Shown: piece after piece, positions 27,239-38,996 of the stretch
How positions within the stretch are numbered: the stretch's first letter is position 1
Layout: each line of letters opens with the position of its first letter
Assembly: GCF_900105475.1 (NCBI RefSeq)
Contig: NZ_LT629777.1
Span: 3,162,001-3,226,000, forward strand
Origin: Pseudomonas asplenii
GTDB taxonomy: Bacteria > Pseudomonadota > Gammaproteobacteria > Pseudomonadales > Pseudomonadaceae
Length of the DNA: 64,000 nucleotides
Direction: 5' to 3'
Made by a program: the position numbers and the translations under genes
The notes under the pieces: model-generated
Databases searched by the model: none
What the model was told of the DNA's origin: nothing
What the model saw: the letters and a program-made list of their open reading frames with translations, nothing else

Positions 27239-29980
27239 ATGTTTGCGCCTTTGTTAAAGAAACTTTTTGGAAGCAAGAACGAGCGTGAAGTCAAACGCAT
27301 GCTCAAGACGGTACAGATCGTCAATGCCTTCGAAGAGCAAATGGTGGCCCTTTCGGATGAGCAGTTGCGCGCCAAGACCGGAGAGTTCAAGGCCCGCATA
27401 GCCAAAGGTGAAACCCTCGACAAGCTTCTGCCTGAGGCTTTCGCCGTGGCCCGTGAGGCCGGCAAGCGTGTCATGGGCATGCGCCACTTCGACGTGCAGT
27501 TGATTGGCGGCATGACCTTGCACGAAGGCCAGATTGCCGAAATGCGTACCGGTGAAGGCAAGACCCTGGTGGCAACCCTGGGCGTCTACCTCAATGCCCT
27601 GTCCGGCAAGGGCGTGCACGTGGTGACGGTGAACGACTACCTCGCCCGTCGCGACGCCAACTGGATGCGTCCGCTGTATGAGTTCCTCGGCCTGACGGTC
27701 GGCGTGGTCACGCCGTTCCAGCCGCCGGAAGAGAAGCGTGCCGCCTACGCTGCCGATATCACCTACGGCACCAACAACGAATTCGGTTTCGACTACCTGC
27801 GCGACAACATGGCGTTCAGCGTGGAAGAGAAGTTCCAGCGTGAGCTGAACTTCGCAGTGATCGACGAAGTCGACTCCATCCTGATCGACGAAGCCCGTAC
27901 GCCGCTGATCATCTCCGGCCAGGCCGAGGACAGCTCGCGCCTGTACACCGAGATCAACAAGCTGATCCCGCGCCTGACCCAGCACGTCGAGGAAGTCGAG
28001 GGCGTGGTGACCAAAGAAGGTCATTTCACCGTCGACGAGAAGACCCGTCAGGTCGAACTGAACGAAGCCGGTCACCAGTACATCGAGGAAATGCTCACCC
28101 AGGTCGGCCTGCTGGCCGAGGGCGAGAGCCTCTATTCGGCGCACAACCTGGGCCTGCTGACCCACGTTTACGCTGGTCTGCGTGCGCACAAACTGTTCAA
28201 CCGCAACGTCGAATACATCGTGCAGGACGGCCAGGTGGTTCTGGTCGACGAACATACCGGCCGTACCATGCCGGGTCGTCGCCTGTCCGAGGGCCTGCAC
28301 CAGGCCATCGAAGCCAAGGAAAACCTCAATATCCAGGCCGAAAGCCAGACACTGGCTTCGACCACCTTCCAGAACTACTTCCGCCTCTACGATAAGCTGT
28401 CCGGCATGACCGGTACGGCCGATACCGAAGCGTTCGAGTTCCATCAGATCTACGGTCTGTCGGTGATGGTGATCCCGCCGAACAAGCCACTGGCGCGCAA
28501 GGACTACAACGACCTGGTGTTCCTGACCGCCGAGGAGAAGTACGCGGCGATCATTGCCGACATCGAGGAGTCGCTCAAGCAGGGCCGTCCGGTGCTGGTG
28601 GGTACCGCGACCATCGAGACCTCCGAGCACATGTCCAACCTGCTTAAGCAGAAGGGCATCGAGCACAAGGTCCTGAACGCCAAGTTCCACGAGAAGGAAG
28701 CGGAAATCATCGCCCAGGCCGGTCGTCCGGGTGCGCTGACCATCGCCACCAACATGGCTGGTCGCGGTACCGACATCCTGTTGGGGGGTAACTGGGAAGT
28801 TGAAGTCGCCTCTCTGGAAAATCCGACACCGGAGCAGATCGCCCAGATCAAGGCCGACTGGCAGAAGCGTCACCAGCAAGTGCTCGAATCGGGTGGCCTG
28901 CAGGTGATCGCTTCCGAGCGTCACGAATCGCGCCGTATCGACAACCAACTGCGCGGTCGTGCCGGTCGCCAGGGTGACGCCGGTTCCAGCCGCTTCTACC
29001 TGTCGCTGGAAGACAGCCTGATGCGTATCTTCGCCTCCGATCGGGTGAAGAACTTCATGAAGGCCCTGGGTATGCAGCCGGGCGAGGCGATCGAGCACCG
29101 CATGGTGACCAACGCCATCGAAAAGGCCCAGCGCAAGGTCGAAGGTCGCAACTTCGATATCCGCAAGCAACTGCTCGAGTTCGACGACGTCAACAACGAA
29201 CAGCGTAAAGTGATCTATCACATGCGTAACACGTTGTTGGCTGCCGACAATATTGGCGAGACCATCGCCGACTTCCGCCAGGACGTGCTCAACGCCACGG
29301 TCAGTGCCCATATTCCTCCACAGTCGCTGCCGGAGCAGTGGGATGTGGCGGGCCTGGAATCGGCCATCGAGAACGATTTCGGTGTGAAACTGCCGATTCA
29401 GCAGTGGCTCGACGAAGACGATCACCTGTACGAGGAAACCCTGCGCGAGAAGCTGCTCAACGAGCTGCTGGCGGCCTACAACGAGAAGGAAGAGCAGGCC
29501 AGTGCCGAAGCCCTGCGCACCTTCGAGAAGCAGATCGTGCTGCGTGTCCTGGATGACCTGTGGAAAGACCACCTGTCGACCATGGACCACCTGCGCCACG
29601 GTATCCACCTGCGTGGTTATGCACAGAAGAACCCGAAACAGGAGTACAAGCGCGAGTCGTTCACGCTGTTCTCCGAACTGCTGGATTCGATCAAGCGCGA
29701 CTCGATCCGCGTGCTGTCTCATGTTCAGGTTCGCCGCGAAGACCCGGTAGAAGAGGAAGCCCGTCTGCGTCAAGAGGCCGAGGCCCTGGCTCAGCGCATG
29801 CACTTCGAGCACGCCGAGGCCCCTGGTCTGGAAGCGTCGGACAGCGAGCCGCAGGGTGAAGAGGTCGATGTCGCTCTGGCCGGCGTTCCGGTTCGCAATG
29901 AACAGAAACTGGGTCGCAACGAACTGTGCTACTGCGGTTCGGGCAAGAAGTACAAGCACTGTCACGGGCAGATCAGCTAA
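27239..29980 (+). CDS. secA: Preprotein translocase ATPase SecA
   Basis: Motor of the Sec pathway, moving unfolded preproteins through SecYEG with ATP; 913 residues. Landmarks: [20 protein letters not shown] start, Walker [14 protein letters not shown], the [19 protein letters not shown] motif, [25 protein letters not shown], and the C-terminal zinc-binding [14 protein letters not shown] that contacts SecB and lipids. The ATG at 27239 was preferred over one 18 bases upstream by comparison with the family start. Confidence 0.98.
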   Translation: MFAPLLKKLFGSKNEREVKRMLKTVQIVNAFEEQMVALSDEQLRAKTGEFKARIAKGETLDKLLPEAFAVAREAGKRVMGMRHFDVQLIGGMTLHEGQIAEMRTGEGKTLVATLGVYLNALSGKGVHVVTVNDYLARRDANWMRPLYEFLGLTVGVVTPFQPPEEKRAAYAADITYGTNNEFGFDYLRDNMAFSVEEKFQRELNFAVIDEVDSILIDEARTPLIISGQAEDSSRLYTEINKLIPRLTQHVEEVEGVVTKEGHFTVDEKTRQVELNEAGHQYIEEMLTQVGLLAEGESLYSAHNLGLLTHVYAGLRAHKLFNRNVEYIVQDGQVVLVDEHTGRTMPGRRLSEGLHQAIEAKENLNIQAESQTLASTTFQNYFRLYDKLSGMTGTADTEAFEFHQIYGLSVMVIPPNKPLARKDYNDLVFLTAEEKYAAIIADIEESLKQGRPVLVGTATIETSEHMSNLLKQKGIEHKVLNAKFHEKEAEIIAQAGRPGALTIATNMAGRGTDILLGGNWEVEVASLENPTPEQIAQIKADWQKRHQQVLESGGLQVIASERHESRRIDNQLRGRAGRQGDAGSSRFYLSLEDSLMRIFASDRVKNFMKALGMQPGEAIEHRMVTNAIEKAQRKVEGRNFDIRKQLLEFDDVNNEQRKVIYHMRNTLLAADNIGETIADFRQDVLNATVSAHIPPQSLPEQWDVAGLESAIENDFGVKLPIQQWLDEDDHLYEETLREKLLNELLAAYNEKEEQASAEALRTFEKQIVLRVLDDLWKDHLSTMDHLRHGIHLRGYAQKNPKQEYKRESFTLFSELLDSIKRDSIRVLSHVQVRREDPVEEEARLRQEAEALAQRMHFEHAEAPGLEASDSEPQGEEVDVALAGVPVRNEQKLGRNELCYCGSGKKYKHCHGQIS

Positions 29981-30007
29981 GGTTTCTGCCGGACACTGAA
30001 ACACCTG

Positions 30008-30041
30008 CGCCGCGACCGGCATCAGCCGTCGCGGCGTTTTT
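30008..30041 (+). terminator. Terminator of secA
   Basis: GC-rich stem (30008-30020 with 30025-30036, one bulged C) and ATCA loop, followed by TTTTT; 28 bases past the secA stop. Confidence 0.88.
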
Positions 30042-30100
30042 CCATTTGAAACACTGTCCGTTGTGGCGACAGTGGATATCCCTTTGAGAGGAGCGCATTC

Positions 30101-31318
30101 ATGGCTGTTGGTCTTGGTCCTTTGCCAACGTTGCACCCGGTTGCCGGTTTTGAACTCGGTATTGCCTCGGCCGGAATCAAGCGCCCCGGGCGCAAGGATG
30201 TGGTCGTGATGCGTTGCGCCGAAGGCTCCACGGTGGCCGGCGTGTTCACCCTGAATGCCTTCTGTGCGGCGCCGGTTATCCTCGCCAAGCAACGTGTGCA
30301 AGGACCGGTGCGTTACCTGCTGACCAACACCGGCAACGCCAACGCCGGCACCGGCGAGCCTGGCCTGGTCGCCGCTGCACGCACCTGTGCCAAGCTGGCT
30401 GAGCTGGCGGGCGTCGAGGCGGATGTCGTGTTGCCATATTCCACTGGCGTGATCGGCGAGCCGCTGCCGGTCGAGAAGATCGAAGGCGCCTTGCAGGCGG
30501 CACTGGACGATCTGTCTGTGGATAACTGGGCAGCCGCCGCCACCGGCATCATGACCACCGACACCCTGCCCAAGGGCGCCAGCCGTCAGTTCCAGCATGA
30601 TGGCGTGACCGTCACCGTGACCGGCATCAGCAAGGGCGCCGGGATGATCCGGCCGAACATGGCGACCATGCTTGGCTACATCGCCACCGATGCCAAGGTT
30701 TCTCGCGAAGTGCTGCAGAACCTGATGCTCGACGGCGCCAACAAGTCGTTCAACCGTATCACCATCGACGGCGACACCTCGACCAACGACTGCTGCATGC
30801 TGATCGCTACCGGCCAGGCCAATCTGCCGGAAATCAGCGAAGCCAGCGGCCCGCTGTTCAACGCGTTGAAACAGGCGGTGTTCGAGGTCTGCATGGAAGT
30901 GGCCCAGGCCATCGTCCGTGATGGCGAAGGCGCGACCAAATTTGTCACCGTCGAAGTCAATGGTGGCGGTACGCACCAGGAATGCCTGGACGTGGGTTAC
31001 ACCGTCGCGCACTCGCCGCTGATCAAGACGGCGCTGTTCGCTTCCGACCCGAACTGGGGACGTATCCTCGCGGCGGTGGGGCGTGCTGGCGTGCCGAACC
31101 TGGACGTGAGCAAGATCGATGTGTTCCTCGGCGAGGTGTGCATTGCCAGCCGTGGCGCCCGTGCTTCGACCTACACCGAAGAGCAGGGATCGGCGGTGAT
31201 GTCCCGCGAAGAAATCACTATCCGTATCGAGCTGGGTCGCGGCGATTGCAGCGAAACCATCTGGACCACCGATCTGTCCCACGAATACGTGAAGATCAAC
31301 GCGGAATACCGTACGTAA
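30101..31318 (+). CDS. argJ: Bifunctional glutamate N-acetyltransferase / amino-acid acetyltransferase
   Basis: Arginine biosynthesis enzyme: transfers acetyl from N-acetylornithine to glutamate (cyclic pathway). 405 residues. The precursor self-cleaves at Ala-Thr in PNMATMLGY; Thr189 becomes the N-terminal nucleophile of the beta chain. Oxyanion residues are in [17 protein letters not shown]. Start ATG has GAGAGGAGC upstream. Downstream of secA with its own 120-base gap, followed by the Nudix gene at 82 bases. Confidence 0.97.
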   Translation: MAVGLGPLPTLHPVAGFELGIASAGIKRPGRKDVVVMRCAEGSTVAGVFTLNAFCAAPVILAKQRVQGPVRYLLTNTGNANAGTGEPGLVAAARTCAKLAELAGVEADVVLPYSTGVIGEPLPVEKIEGALQAALDDLSVDNWAAAATGIMTTDTLPKGASRQFQHDGVTVTVTGISKGAGMIRPNMATMLGYIATDAKVSREVLQNLMLDGANKSFNRITIDGDTSTNDCCMLIATGQANLPEISEASGPLFNALKQAVFEVCMEVAQAIVRDGEGATKFVTVEVNGGGTHQECLDVGYTVAHSPLIKTALFASDPNWGRILAAVGRAGVPNLDVSKIDVFLGEVCIASRGARASTYTEEQGSAVMSREEITIRIELGRGDCSETIWTTDLSHEYVKINAEYRT

Positions 31319-31400
31319 GTACCCTCAGCCGGGGTTGTCACGGACACCGAGTCCAGGCTGGGTGTCCGTGACCAACGGCAGATTTAAAGGAGCTTTCAGC

Positions 31401-32342
31401 GTGAAACGCGTACATGTAGCTGCGGCCGTTATTCGAGGCAGCGACGGGCGGATTCTGATTGCCCGGCGTGCCGACTCCCAGCACCAGGGCGGCCTCTGGG
31501 AATTCCCCGGCGGCAAGGTCGAGGAGGGTGAAGCCGTCCCGGTGGCACTGGCTCGCGAGCTGCAGGAAGAGTTGGGCATCGTGGTTACTCAGGCTCGCCC
31601 GTTGATCAAGGTGCGGCATGACTACTCGGACAAGCAGGTGTTGCTGGATGTCTGGGAGGTTTCTGCGTTTACCGGCGAGCCTCATGGTGCTGAAGGCCAG
31701 CCGCTGGCGTGGGTCACGGCGCGGGAGTTGGTGAACTATGAATTCCCTGCGGCCAATCAGCCGATCATCGCTGCTGCCCGCTTGCCGGGCGAATACCTGA
31801 TCACCCCGGAGGGACTGGAAACTGCGCAGTTGTTGCAAGGTATCCAGAAGGCGATTGCTGGCGGTATCAAGCTGGTCCAGCTGCGGGCACCGAATGGTTT
31901 CGATCCGAAGTACCGCGACCTGGCGGTCGATGCGGTCGGGTTGTGTGCCGGCAAGGCGCAACTGATGCTCAAGGGGCCGTTCGAATGGCTGGGGGATTTC
32001 CCTTCGGCCGGTTGGCATATCACTGCGGCGCAACTGCGCAAATACGCCAGCGCCGGTCGTCCGCTCCCTAGGGAGCGTTGGTTGGCTGCGTCCTGCCATG
32101 ATGCCGAGGAACTGGCGCTGGCTGAGCAGATGGGGGTGGATTTTGTCACCCTGTCGCCGGTGCAACCGACCCAGACTCACCCGGATGCGCAGCCCCTGGG
32201 CTGGGAACAGGCCGAGCAGTTGATGACCGGTTTCAACAAGCCGGTGTACCTGTTGGGCGGGGTAGGGCCTGCCGAGTTGTCGCGTGCCTGGGAAACCGGG
32301 GCGCAAGGTGTGGCCGGTATTCGGGCGTTCTGGCCGAGCTGA
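31401..32342 (+). CDS. Nudix hydrolase (MutT type) fused to a ThiE-like domain
   Basis: 313 residues. N-terminal Nudix domain (1-130) with the Nudix box in GGKVEEGEAVPVALARELQEELG, resembling MutT, which removes 8-oxo-dGTP. The C-terminal domain (about 135-313) has the TIM-barrel pattern of thiamine-phosphate synthase (GGIKLVQLRAP, AASCHDAEELALAEQMGVDF, LSPVQPTQTHP, LLGGVG), but the PxxPTxTK phosphate motif reads PTQTH and the VHLGQ motif reads WHITAAQ, so ThiE activity is doubtful. Start is GTG at 31401 after AAGGAG. This fusion is known in Pseudomonas and relatives as mutT-annotated protein. Confidence 0.92.
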   Translation: MKRVHVAAAVIRGSDGRILIARRADSQHQGGLWEFPGGKVEEGEAVPVALARELQEELGIVVTQARPLIKVRHDYSDKQVLLDVWEVSAFTGEPHGAEGQPLAWVTARELVNYEFPAANQPIIAAARLPGEYLITPEGLETAQLLQGIQKAIAGGIKLVQLRAPNGFDPKYRDLAVDAVGLCAGKAQLMLKGPFEWLGDFPSAGWHITAAQLRKYASAGRPLPRERWLAASCHDAEELALAEQMGVDFVTLSPVQPTQTHPDAQPLGWEQAEQLMTGFNKPVYLLGGVGPAELSRAWETGAQGVAGIRAFWPS

Positions 32343-32377
32343 TGGCTTCCACAGCGAGGTAGTGTGGGCACAAGCCC

Positions 32378-32457
32378 CTGTAGGAGCAAGGCTTGCCTGC
32401 GAGGGCGGCAGTGTGGCCACTATAAAGCTTCGCGGGCAAGCCCGGCTCCTACAGGAG
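32378..32457. repeat. REP doublet (REPIN-like inverted pair)
   Basis: Two inverted copies of a Pseudomonas REP-type sequence: CTGTAGGAGCAAGGCTTGCC at 32378-32397 and its near complement from GGGCAAGCC to CTCCTACAG (32433-32457), separated by about 35 bases. Lies between the convergent Nudix and adenosyltransferase genes. Confidence 0.85.
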
Positions 32458-32474
32458 AAGCAGGCAGACGGAGG

Positions 32475-33059
32475 TCAGTGGGAGACCGGCTTTTTGGCCG
32501 CTTCCCACAATATCTCGGCAATCTTCTCGCGCCGTGCAATCAGCCTGGCCGTCACGAAAAACAGATCCGACAGTCGATTGATATAGGCCAGTCCCACGCT
32601 ACCCAACGGTTCCACGGCATTGAGTTGCTGGCAGCGGCGTTCGGCGCTGCGTGCCGTGCTGCGGCAGATATGGGCCTGGGCTATCAGCATCGAACCACCC
32701 GGCAGGATGAAATTTTCCAAGGGGCCGAGTTCTTCGTTCCAGCGGTCGATAGCCGTTTCCAATCGTTCGATTTCGCTTTTATCCAGCGCCTGGTACTCCG
32801 GCATGGCCAACTCGCCACCGAGGTCGAACAAGCGGTGTTGGCAAGGTGAAAGCACCTCGATCACTTCTTCCAGTTCCGGATGGATCACCACCAGTTCCGC
32901 GAGTCCCGCCAGGAGCAGGCCCAACTGGCTGTTGAGGCTGTCGACCTCGCCGATGGCTTCGATCCGTGGGTGGTCCTTGGGCACGCGACGACCGTCGCCC
33001 AGCCCGGTTTCACCGGTGTCACCGGTCCTTGTGTAAATCTTCGACAGGCGAAAACCCAT
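32475..33059 (-). CDS. Cob(I)alamin adenosyltransferase, PduO type
   Basis: Transfers adenosine from ATP to cob(I)alamin/corrinoid to form adenosylcobalamin; 194 residues. N-terminal KIYTRTGDTGETGLGDGRRV is the ATP-binding signature, with EAIGEVDSLNSQLG and RSTARSAERRCQQL completing the helical bundle active site. Its ATG is 2 bases after the sensor-kinase stop codon, so the two are translated from one message. No cobalamin gene is otherwise nearby. Confidence 0.94.
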   Translation of the reverse strand: MGFRLSKIYTRTGDTGETGLGDGRRVPKDHPRIEAIGEVDSLNSQLGLLLAGLAELVVIHPELEEVIEVLSPCQHRLFDLGGELAMPEYQALDKSEIERLETAIDRWNEELGPLENFILPGGSMLIAQAHICRSTARSAERRCQQLNAVEPLGSVGLAYINRLSDLFFVTARLIARREKIAEILWEAAKKPVSH

Positions 33060-33061
33060 GG

Positions 33062-35098
33062 TTACGGCTCCATTTTATTGAGTTCGGGAAGCTGGGCCTG
33101 GTTGCTGGCCAACGGCAGGCGCAGGGTAAAGCAAGTACCCTGGCCGAGAGTCGACTGCACTTCCATCTGGCCCTTGTGGTTGTTGGTGATGATGAAATAG
33201 GACACCGACAGCCCCAGTCCTGTGCCCTGGCCAATCTCCTTGGTGGTGAAGAACGGTTCGAAGGTGCGCTTGCGGATACTTTCGGACATGCCGATGCCAT
33301 TGTCCTCGACCTGGATTTCCGCCCATGGCGGGTTCAGCCGGGTACGCAAGGTGATGCGCCCGGGTTCACGGTCGTCGTTACGCTGGTGGATGGCCTGGGC
33401 GGCGTTCTTCAGCAGGTTCAGCAAGACCTGCTCCAGCTCGTTGGCGGTGCCGGGAACCGGACCGAGCAACGGATCGAACTGGCGAATGATGGCCTGGCCC
33501 TTGAAGTCGAAGCCGATGGCCAGGTCGAAGTCGTTGCCGGCGATCTCCACGGCCTGGTCGATCAGGGCCGGCAGGTCGCAGGGGGCCATTTCCCGTTTGC
33601 TGCGCCGGCTGAAACTGAGCATGTGGGTGACGATCTTCGCTGCCCGGGCGCCGGCCTGCTGGATGCCATCGAGCAACTGCGGTACTTCGCGGCTCTTGAG
33701 GTACTGGTTGACGGTGTTGAGGTCGATGCCGGCCTGTTCGGCGTATTCGAGGTTCTTTGGCAACTCCGAGGACAACCGGCGGCGGATGTTCTGTACGTTG
33801 TGCAGGATCGCGCCCAGCGGGTTGTTGATTTCGTGGGCCATGCCGGCGGCCAGCCCACCCACCGAGAGCATCTTTTCCGACTGCACCATCATCTCTTCCA
33901 GGGACAGGCGTTGGGTGATGTCGTCGATCCGGATCACCACGCCGCGCCCGGCGCCGCCCATCAGCGGGTAGAAAGTCAGCGCGTAGTGACGGGCTTCATC
34001 GTCCTTGACCCAGGTGACGCGCTCGATCTTCGCCACACTGTGTTGTTCGACAGTGTCCTTGAGCTGCGGCAGGAAGGGTTTGAGCGGTTCGAAGGCGAGG
34101 AATATCGGTTGGTTCAGTGCCTCGTCCAGGCGGGTCCCGGAAAGAGCGCTGGCCTCCTGGTTCCACTGGGTAACGTACAACTGCTCGTCGAGGGCGATCA
34201 GCGCCGACGGCATGGAGTCGATGATGCTGTTGAGGTAGTTCTGGAAACCGGTGAGTTTTTTCTCGATCTTGCTGCGCACCTGAACTTCCAGTTCGAGCTT
34301 GCGGTTGGTATGCCGGGTCTCCTCGGCCAGCCCCTGGGCCTGGTCATAAGCCGCCTGAGATTCGTCGCGCGCGCGCTTGAGCTGTTGTTCGCGGGCTTCG
34401 ATGCGCGAGAGCATGGTGTTGAAGGCTTCAGCCAGGCTACCGATCTCGTCGTGATTGCCTCGGGAAGCGCGCAGCGAATAGTTTTCCTCGCGGGTGACCT
34501 GGCGCGACAGCTCCTCGAGCTCATGGATGGGCCGGGTGATCAGTCGCTTGATCTGCCGGGCGATGATCAGCCACAGCAGGATGCTGAAGATCAGGATGCC
34601 CAGGCTGGCGGTAAAGGTTCCGGTGTAGAACGCCACCGGCAGTTCACTGCTGGCTACCAGCAGCAAGTGCCCGGGCGCTTGTCCGGGATGCGGCATGTCG
34701 ATGACCTGGTTGCTGCGAAATTCGGTCAGCCGCCAGGCCTCGATGTGCCGGTAGCGTTCCGGCAGTTTCAGGCGGTCGCTGTGCTGCAGCTGGGCCAGCC
34801 GTTCGCCTCTACCGTCATAGATGGCAGCGGCCCGCAGGGGCGAATAGGTGTTGAGTTCCTTGAGCAGGTTTTCGGCGTTTTCCGGTGATTCCAGGGCCTG
34901 GCTGGCCAGGTTTGGATTCGACACCAGGCGACCGATGGTCTGCAGGGCCTGCGGTGCCATGCTTTCCTGGGAGATCCAGTAGGCCGCACTGATAAAGGTC
35001 AGGTTGGCTACCAGCATCACGGTAACCAGCAGGACCAGCAGCGCTGCGAGGAGTTTCTGACCGACCGGGAGATTTTCTAGGCGCTGGCGCAGGGGCAT
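33062..35098 (-). CDS. Membrane sensor histidine kinase (HAMP-PAS)
   Basis: 678 residues. Membrane segment 1 at about 16-38, a periplasmic sensing region (40-160), segment 2 (about 162-182, ILIFSILLWLIIA), HAMP (183-240), a coiled coil, a PAS domain (about 280-400), and the kinase core with H-box GMAHEINNPLGAILHNVQNI, N-box NLLKNAAQAI, G1 DNGIGM and G2 GTGLGLS. Start ATG at 35098 after ACAGGA; an ATG 72 bases upstream is less likely. Resembles PA4398 by place and architecture (from memory), a kinase linked to swarming and biofilm. Two genes upstream lies a receiver protein that lacks the phospho-acceptor, so its true partner is probably elsewhere. Confidence 0.92.
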   Translation of the reverse strand: MPLRQRLENLPVGQKLLAALLVLLVTVMLVANLTFISAAYWISQESMAPQALQTIGRLVSNPNLASQALESPENAENLLKELNTYSPLRAAAIYDGRGERLAQLQHSDRLKLPERYRHIEAWRLTEFRSNQVIDMPHPGQAPGHLLLVASSELPVAFYTGTFTASLGILIFSILLWLIIARQIKRLITRPIHELEELSRQVTREENYSLRASRGNHDEIGSLAEAFNTMLSRIEAREQQLKRARDESQAAYDQAQGLAEETRHTNRKLELEVQVRSKIEKKLTGFQNYLNSIIDSMPSALIALDEQLYVTQWNQEASALSGTRLDEALNQPIFLAFEPLKPFLPQLKDTVEQHSVAKIERVTWVKDDEARHYALTFYPLMGGAGRGVVIRIDDITQRLSLEEMMVQSEKMLSVGGLAAGMAHEINNPLGAILHNVQNIRRRLSSELPKNLEYAEQAGIDLNTVNQYLKSREVPQLLDGIQQAGARAAKIVTHMLSFSRRSKREMAPCDLPALIDQAVEIAGNDFDLAIGFDFKGQAIIRQFDPLLGPVPGTANELEQVLLNLLKNAAQAIHQRNDDREPGRITLRTRLNPPWAEIQVEDNGIGMSESIRKRTFEPFFTTKEIGQGTGLGLSVSYFIITNNHKGQMEVQSTLGQGTCFTLRLPLASNQAQLPELNKMEP

Positions 35099-35296
35099 CA
35101 CGGGTCCTGTCTGGCTGGGTAGGAAGAGCGGCGGATCGCGATCGGCCACCGTCGTGACTGAGTGTATCAAACCGTCGATTTATACCGCGGGCTTTTGCCA
35201 AGGAGTGCCAGTTGAGCGGGTAAGGTGAGTTGCGTTCGACAGACCGCACCGGCAGGTGCAGCCAGGGAGATCATCGATCTATCAGTCTCGATCTAA

Positions 35297-37167
<1,871 letters not shown>

Positions 37168-37285
37168 GGGGGGCTCGTCAGTGAATGAGTGGTAAGAACC
37201 GTTATAATGCTGGCGGATTTTAACCGTCAAACCAGGCGCGCTCCATCGGTATCGGGGGCGCCAAGATTAAATTTGGAGAAATCAC

Positions 37286-37765
37286 ATGCCGTCGTTCGAC
37301 GTGGTATCCGAGCTGGACAAACATGAAGTCACCAACGCCGTCGAGAACGCCGTCAAGGAGCTGGACCGTCGTTATGACCTGAAGGGCAAGGGTTCCTTCG
37401 AGTTCAAGGACCTGACCGTCAACATGACCGCCGAGGCCGAGTTCCAGCTGGAAGCGATGCTGGAGATCCTGCGTATGGCCCTGGTCAAGCGCAAGATCGA
37501 CGCGAAATGCCTTGAGGTCAAGGATGCCTATGCTTCCGGCAAGCTGATGAAGCAGGAAGCGACCTTCAAGGAAGGGATCGACAAGGAAATGGCGAAGAAG
37601 ATCGTTGCGCATATCAAGGAGGCCAAACTGAAAGTGCAGGCGGCCATCCAGGGTGAGCAGGTCCGTGTCACGGGCAAGAAGCGTGACGATCTGCAGGAGG
37701 CAATTGCCAACCTGCGGGCCAAGGAGTTCGACATGCCGCTGCAATTCAACAACTTCCGCGACTGA
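37286..37765 (+). CDS. yajQ: YajQ family c-di-GMP/nucleotide-binding protein
   Basis: 159-residue cytosolic protein with two ferredoxin-like domains, [22 protein letters not shown] start and [19 protein letters not shown] near the end. Members in Xanthomonas and Pseudomonas bind c-di-GMP and act with transcription factors. TTGGAGAA precedes the ATG. Divergent from the degenerate GGDEF protein, same order as PA4396-PA4395 (from memory). Confidence 0.95.
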   Translation: MPSFDVVSELDKHEVTNAVENAVKELDRRYDLKGKGSFEFKDLTVNMTAEAEFQLEAMLEILRMALVKRKIDAKCLEVKDAYASGKLMKQEATFKEGIDKEMAKKIVAHIKEAKLKVQAAIQGEQVRVTGKKRDDLQEAIANLRAKEFDMPLQFNNFRD

Positions 37766-37887
37766 TCCGGTCCGCCAGGGAACCTCTGGAAGTTATCGGC
37801 GTCGGAGGGCCCAGGCGCGGCAGAAACGATTGAACTCACGGGCAATGATCGTTTCGCCGGGCAATCGCACGATAACAGGAGAGAACA

Positions 37888-38730
37888 ATGGACCTGAACG
37901 CAGAAATGGATCATCTCATCAAGGCCTCCCAGGCCTGGATTCCGATGATCATGGAATACGGCAGCCGGGTACTGCTGGCGGTCGTCACCCTGGCCGTCGG
38001 CTGGTGGCTGATCAACAAGCTGACCGGTAAGCTGGGCAAGTTGCTGGCCTTGCGCAATGCGGATCTGGCGTTGCAGGGTTTTATCAGCAGCCTTTTGAAC
38101 ATTGCCCTCAAGGTGATGCTGAGCATCAGCGTCGCGTCGATGATCGGTGTGGCGACCACGTCTTTCGTCGCCGCCATCGGTGCCGCGGGTCTGGCCATCG
38201 GCCTGGCGTTGCAGGGCAGCCTGGCGAACTTCGCCGGTGGCGTGTTGATCCTGATGTTCCGGCCGTTCCGCATCGGTGACACGATCACCGCACAAGGCGT
38301 TACCGGTACGGTCGACAGCATCCAGATCTTTCACACCATCCTGCGGACCGGCGACAACCAGACGGTGATCATGCCCAACGGCAACCTGTCGAACGGGATC
38401 ATCACCAACATCAACCGCCAGGCAACGCGTAAATTGGTGTTCGATGTAGGGGTGGACTACGAGGCTGATCTGCAGAAGGCTCGCGAGGTGCTGCTGGAGC
38501 TGGCCAAGGATGAGCGGGTGCTCGCCGATCCGGCACCGGCTGCCGTGGTTTCGGCACTGGGCGACAGTTCGATCACGGTTTCCCTGCGGGTGTGGGTGAA
38601 GACTGCCGATTACTGGGACCTGATGTTCAAGTTCAATGAGCATGCCCGGGATCGTCTCAAGGAGGCTGGAATCGATATTCCGTTTCCACAGCGGGTGATC
38701 CGGGTAATGCAGGAGACACCGACGAAGTAA
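37888..38730 (+). CDS. mscS: Small-conductance mechanosensitive channel MscS
   Basis: Tension-gated channel releasing solutes on osmotic downshock; 280 residues. Three membrane segments (about 20-45, 60-85, 90-115), the last with the AAIGAAGLAIGLALQGSLAN pore helix (Gly/Ala packing), followed by the beta domain with FRPFRIGDTI and the C-terminal cage domain. ACAGGAGA precedes the ATG. Ended by the hairpin at 38768. Confidence 0.96.
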   Translation: MDLNAEMDHLIKASQAWIPMIMEYGSRVLLAVVTLAVGWWLINKLTGKLGKLLALRNADLALQGFISSLLNIALKVMLSISVASMIGVATTSFVAAIGAAGLAIGLALQGSLANFAGGVLILMFRPFRIGDTITAQGVTGTVDSIQIFHTILRTGDNQTVIMPNGNLSNGIITNINRQATRKLVFDVGVDYEADLQKAREVLLELAKDERVLADPAPAAVVSALGDSSITVSLRVWVKTADYWDLMFKFNEHARDRLKEAGIDIPFPQRVIRVMQETPTK

Positions 38731-38767
38731 GTCGATCGATATCTGTCCAAACAGTCAGATATCAATA

Positions 38768-38795
38768 AGAGGGGCCTGAGAGGGTCCCTTTTTTA
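38768..38795 (+). terminator. Terminator of mscS
   Basis: Stem AGGGGCC/GGGTCCCT (one G-T pair) with a T run; 38 bases past the stop codon. Confidence 0.8.
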
Positions 38796-38943
38796 TTGTC
38801 AGTATTTTAATCATGTCAGGAGCGGTAGTAGTTGGCGCTGATTTGTATCAGTTGCATGACAATAGTGGAATTGCCTTTGGATTCAATGGACTATTTTGTT
38901 AGCTGGCTACTAAGTAGCTGGCGATGGTTTTTTTGCTTTAACG

Positions 38944-38977
38944 CAATAAAAAAGGCCCATCCGAGGATGGGCCTTTC
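38944..38977 (-). terminator. Terminator of oprD
   Basis: Stem AAAGGCCCATC/GATGGGCCTTT (38951-38961 with 38966-38976); on the minus strand it is followed by a T run. The AT-rich 38796-38943 between the two terminators carries no gene. Confidence 0.88.
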
Positions 38978-38996
38978 TTCAAACGAGTATCGCTAA

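Noticed and set aside
27254..31282. 1342-codon open frame on the minus strand
   Set aside because: Antisense across both secA and argJ, which are unmistakable; a codon-bias shadow.
31860..32342. Annotation as thiamine-phosphate synthase
   Set aside because: Key phosphate-binding motif is altered and it is fused behind a Nudix domain.
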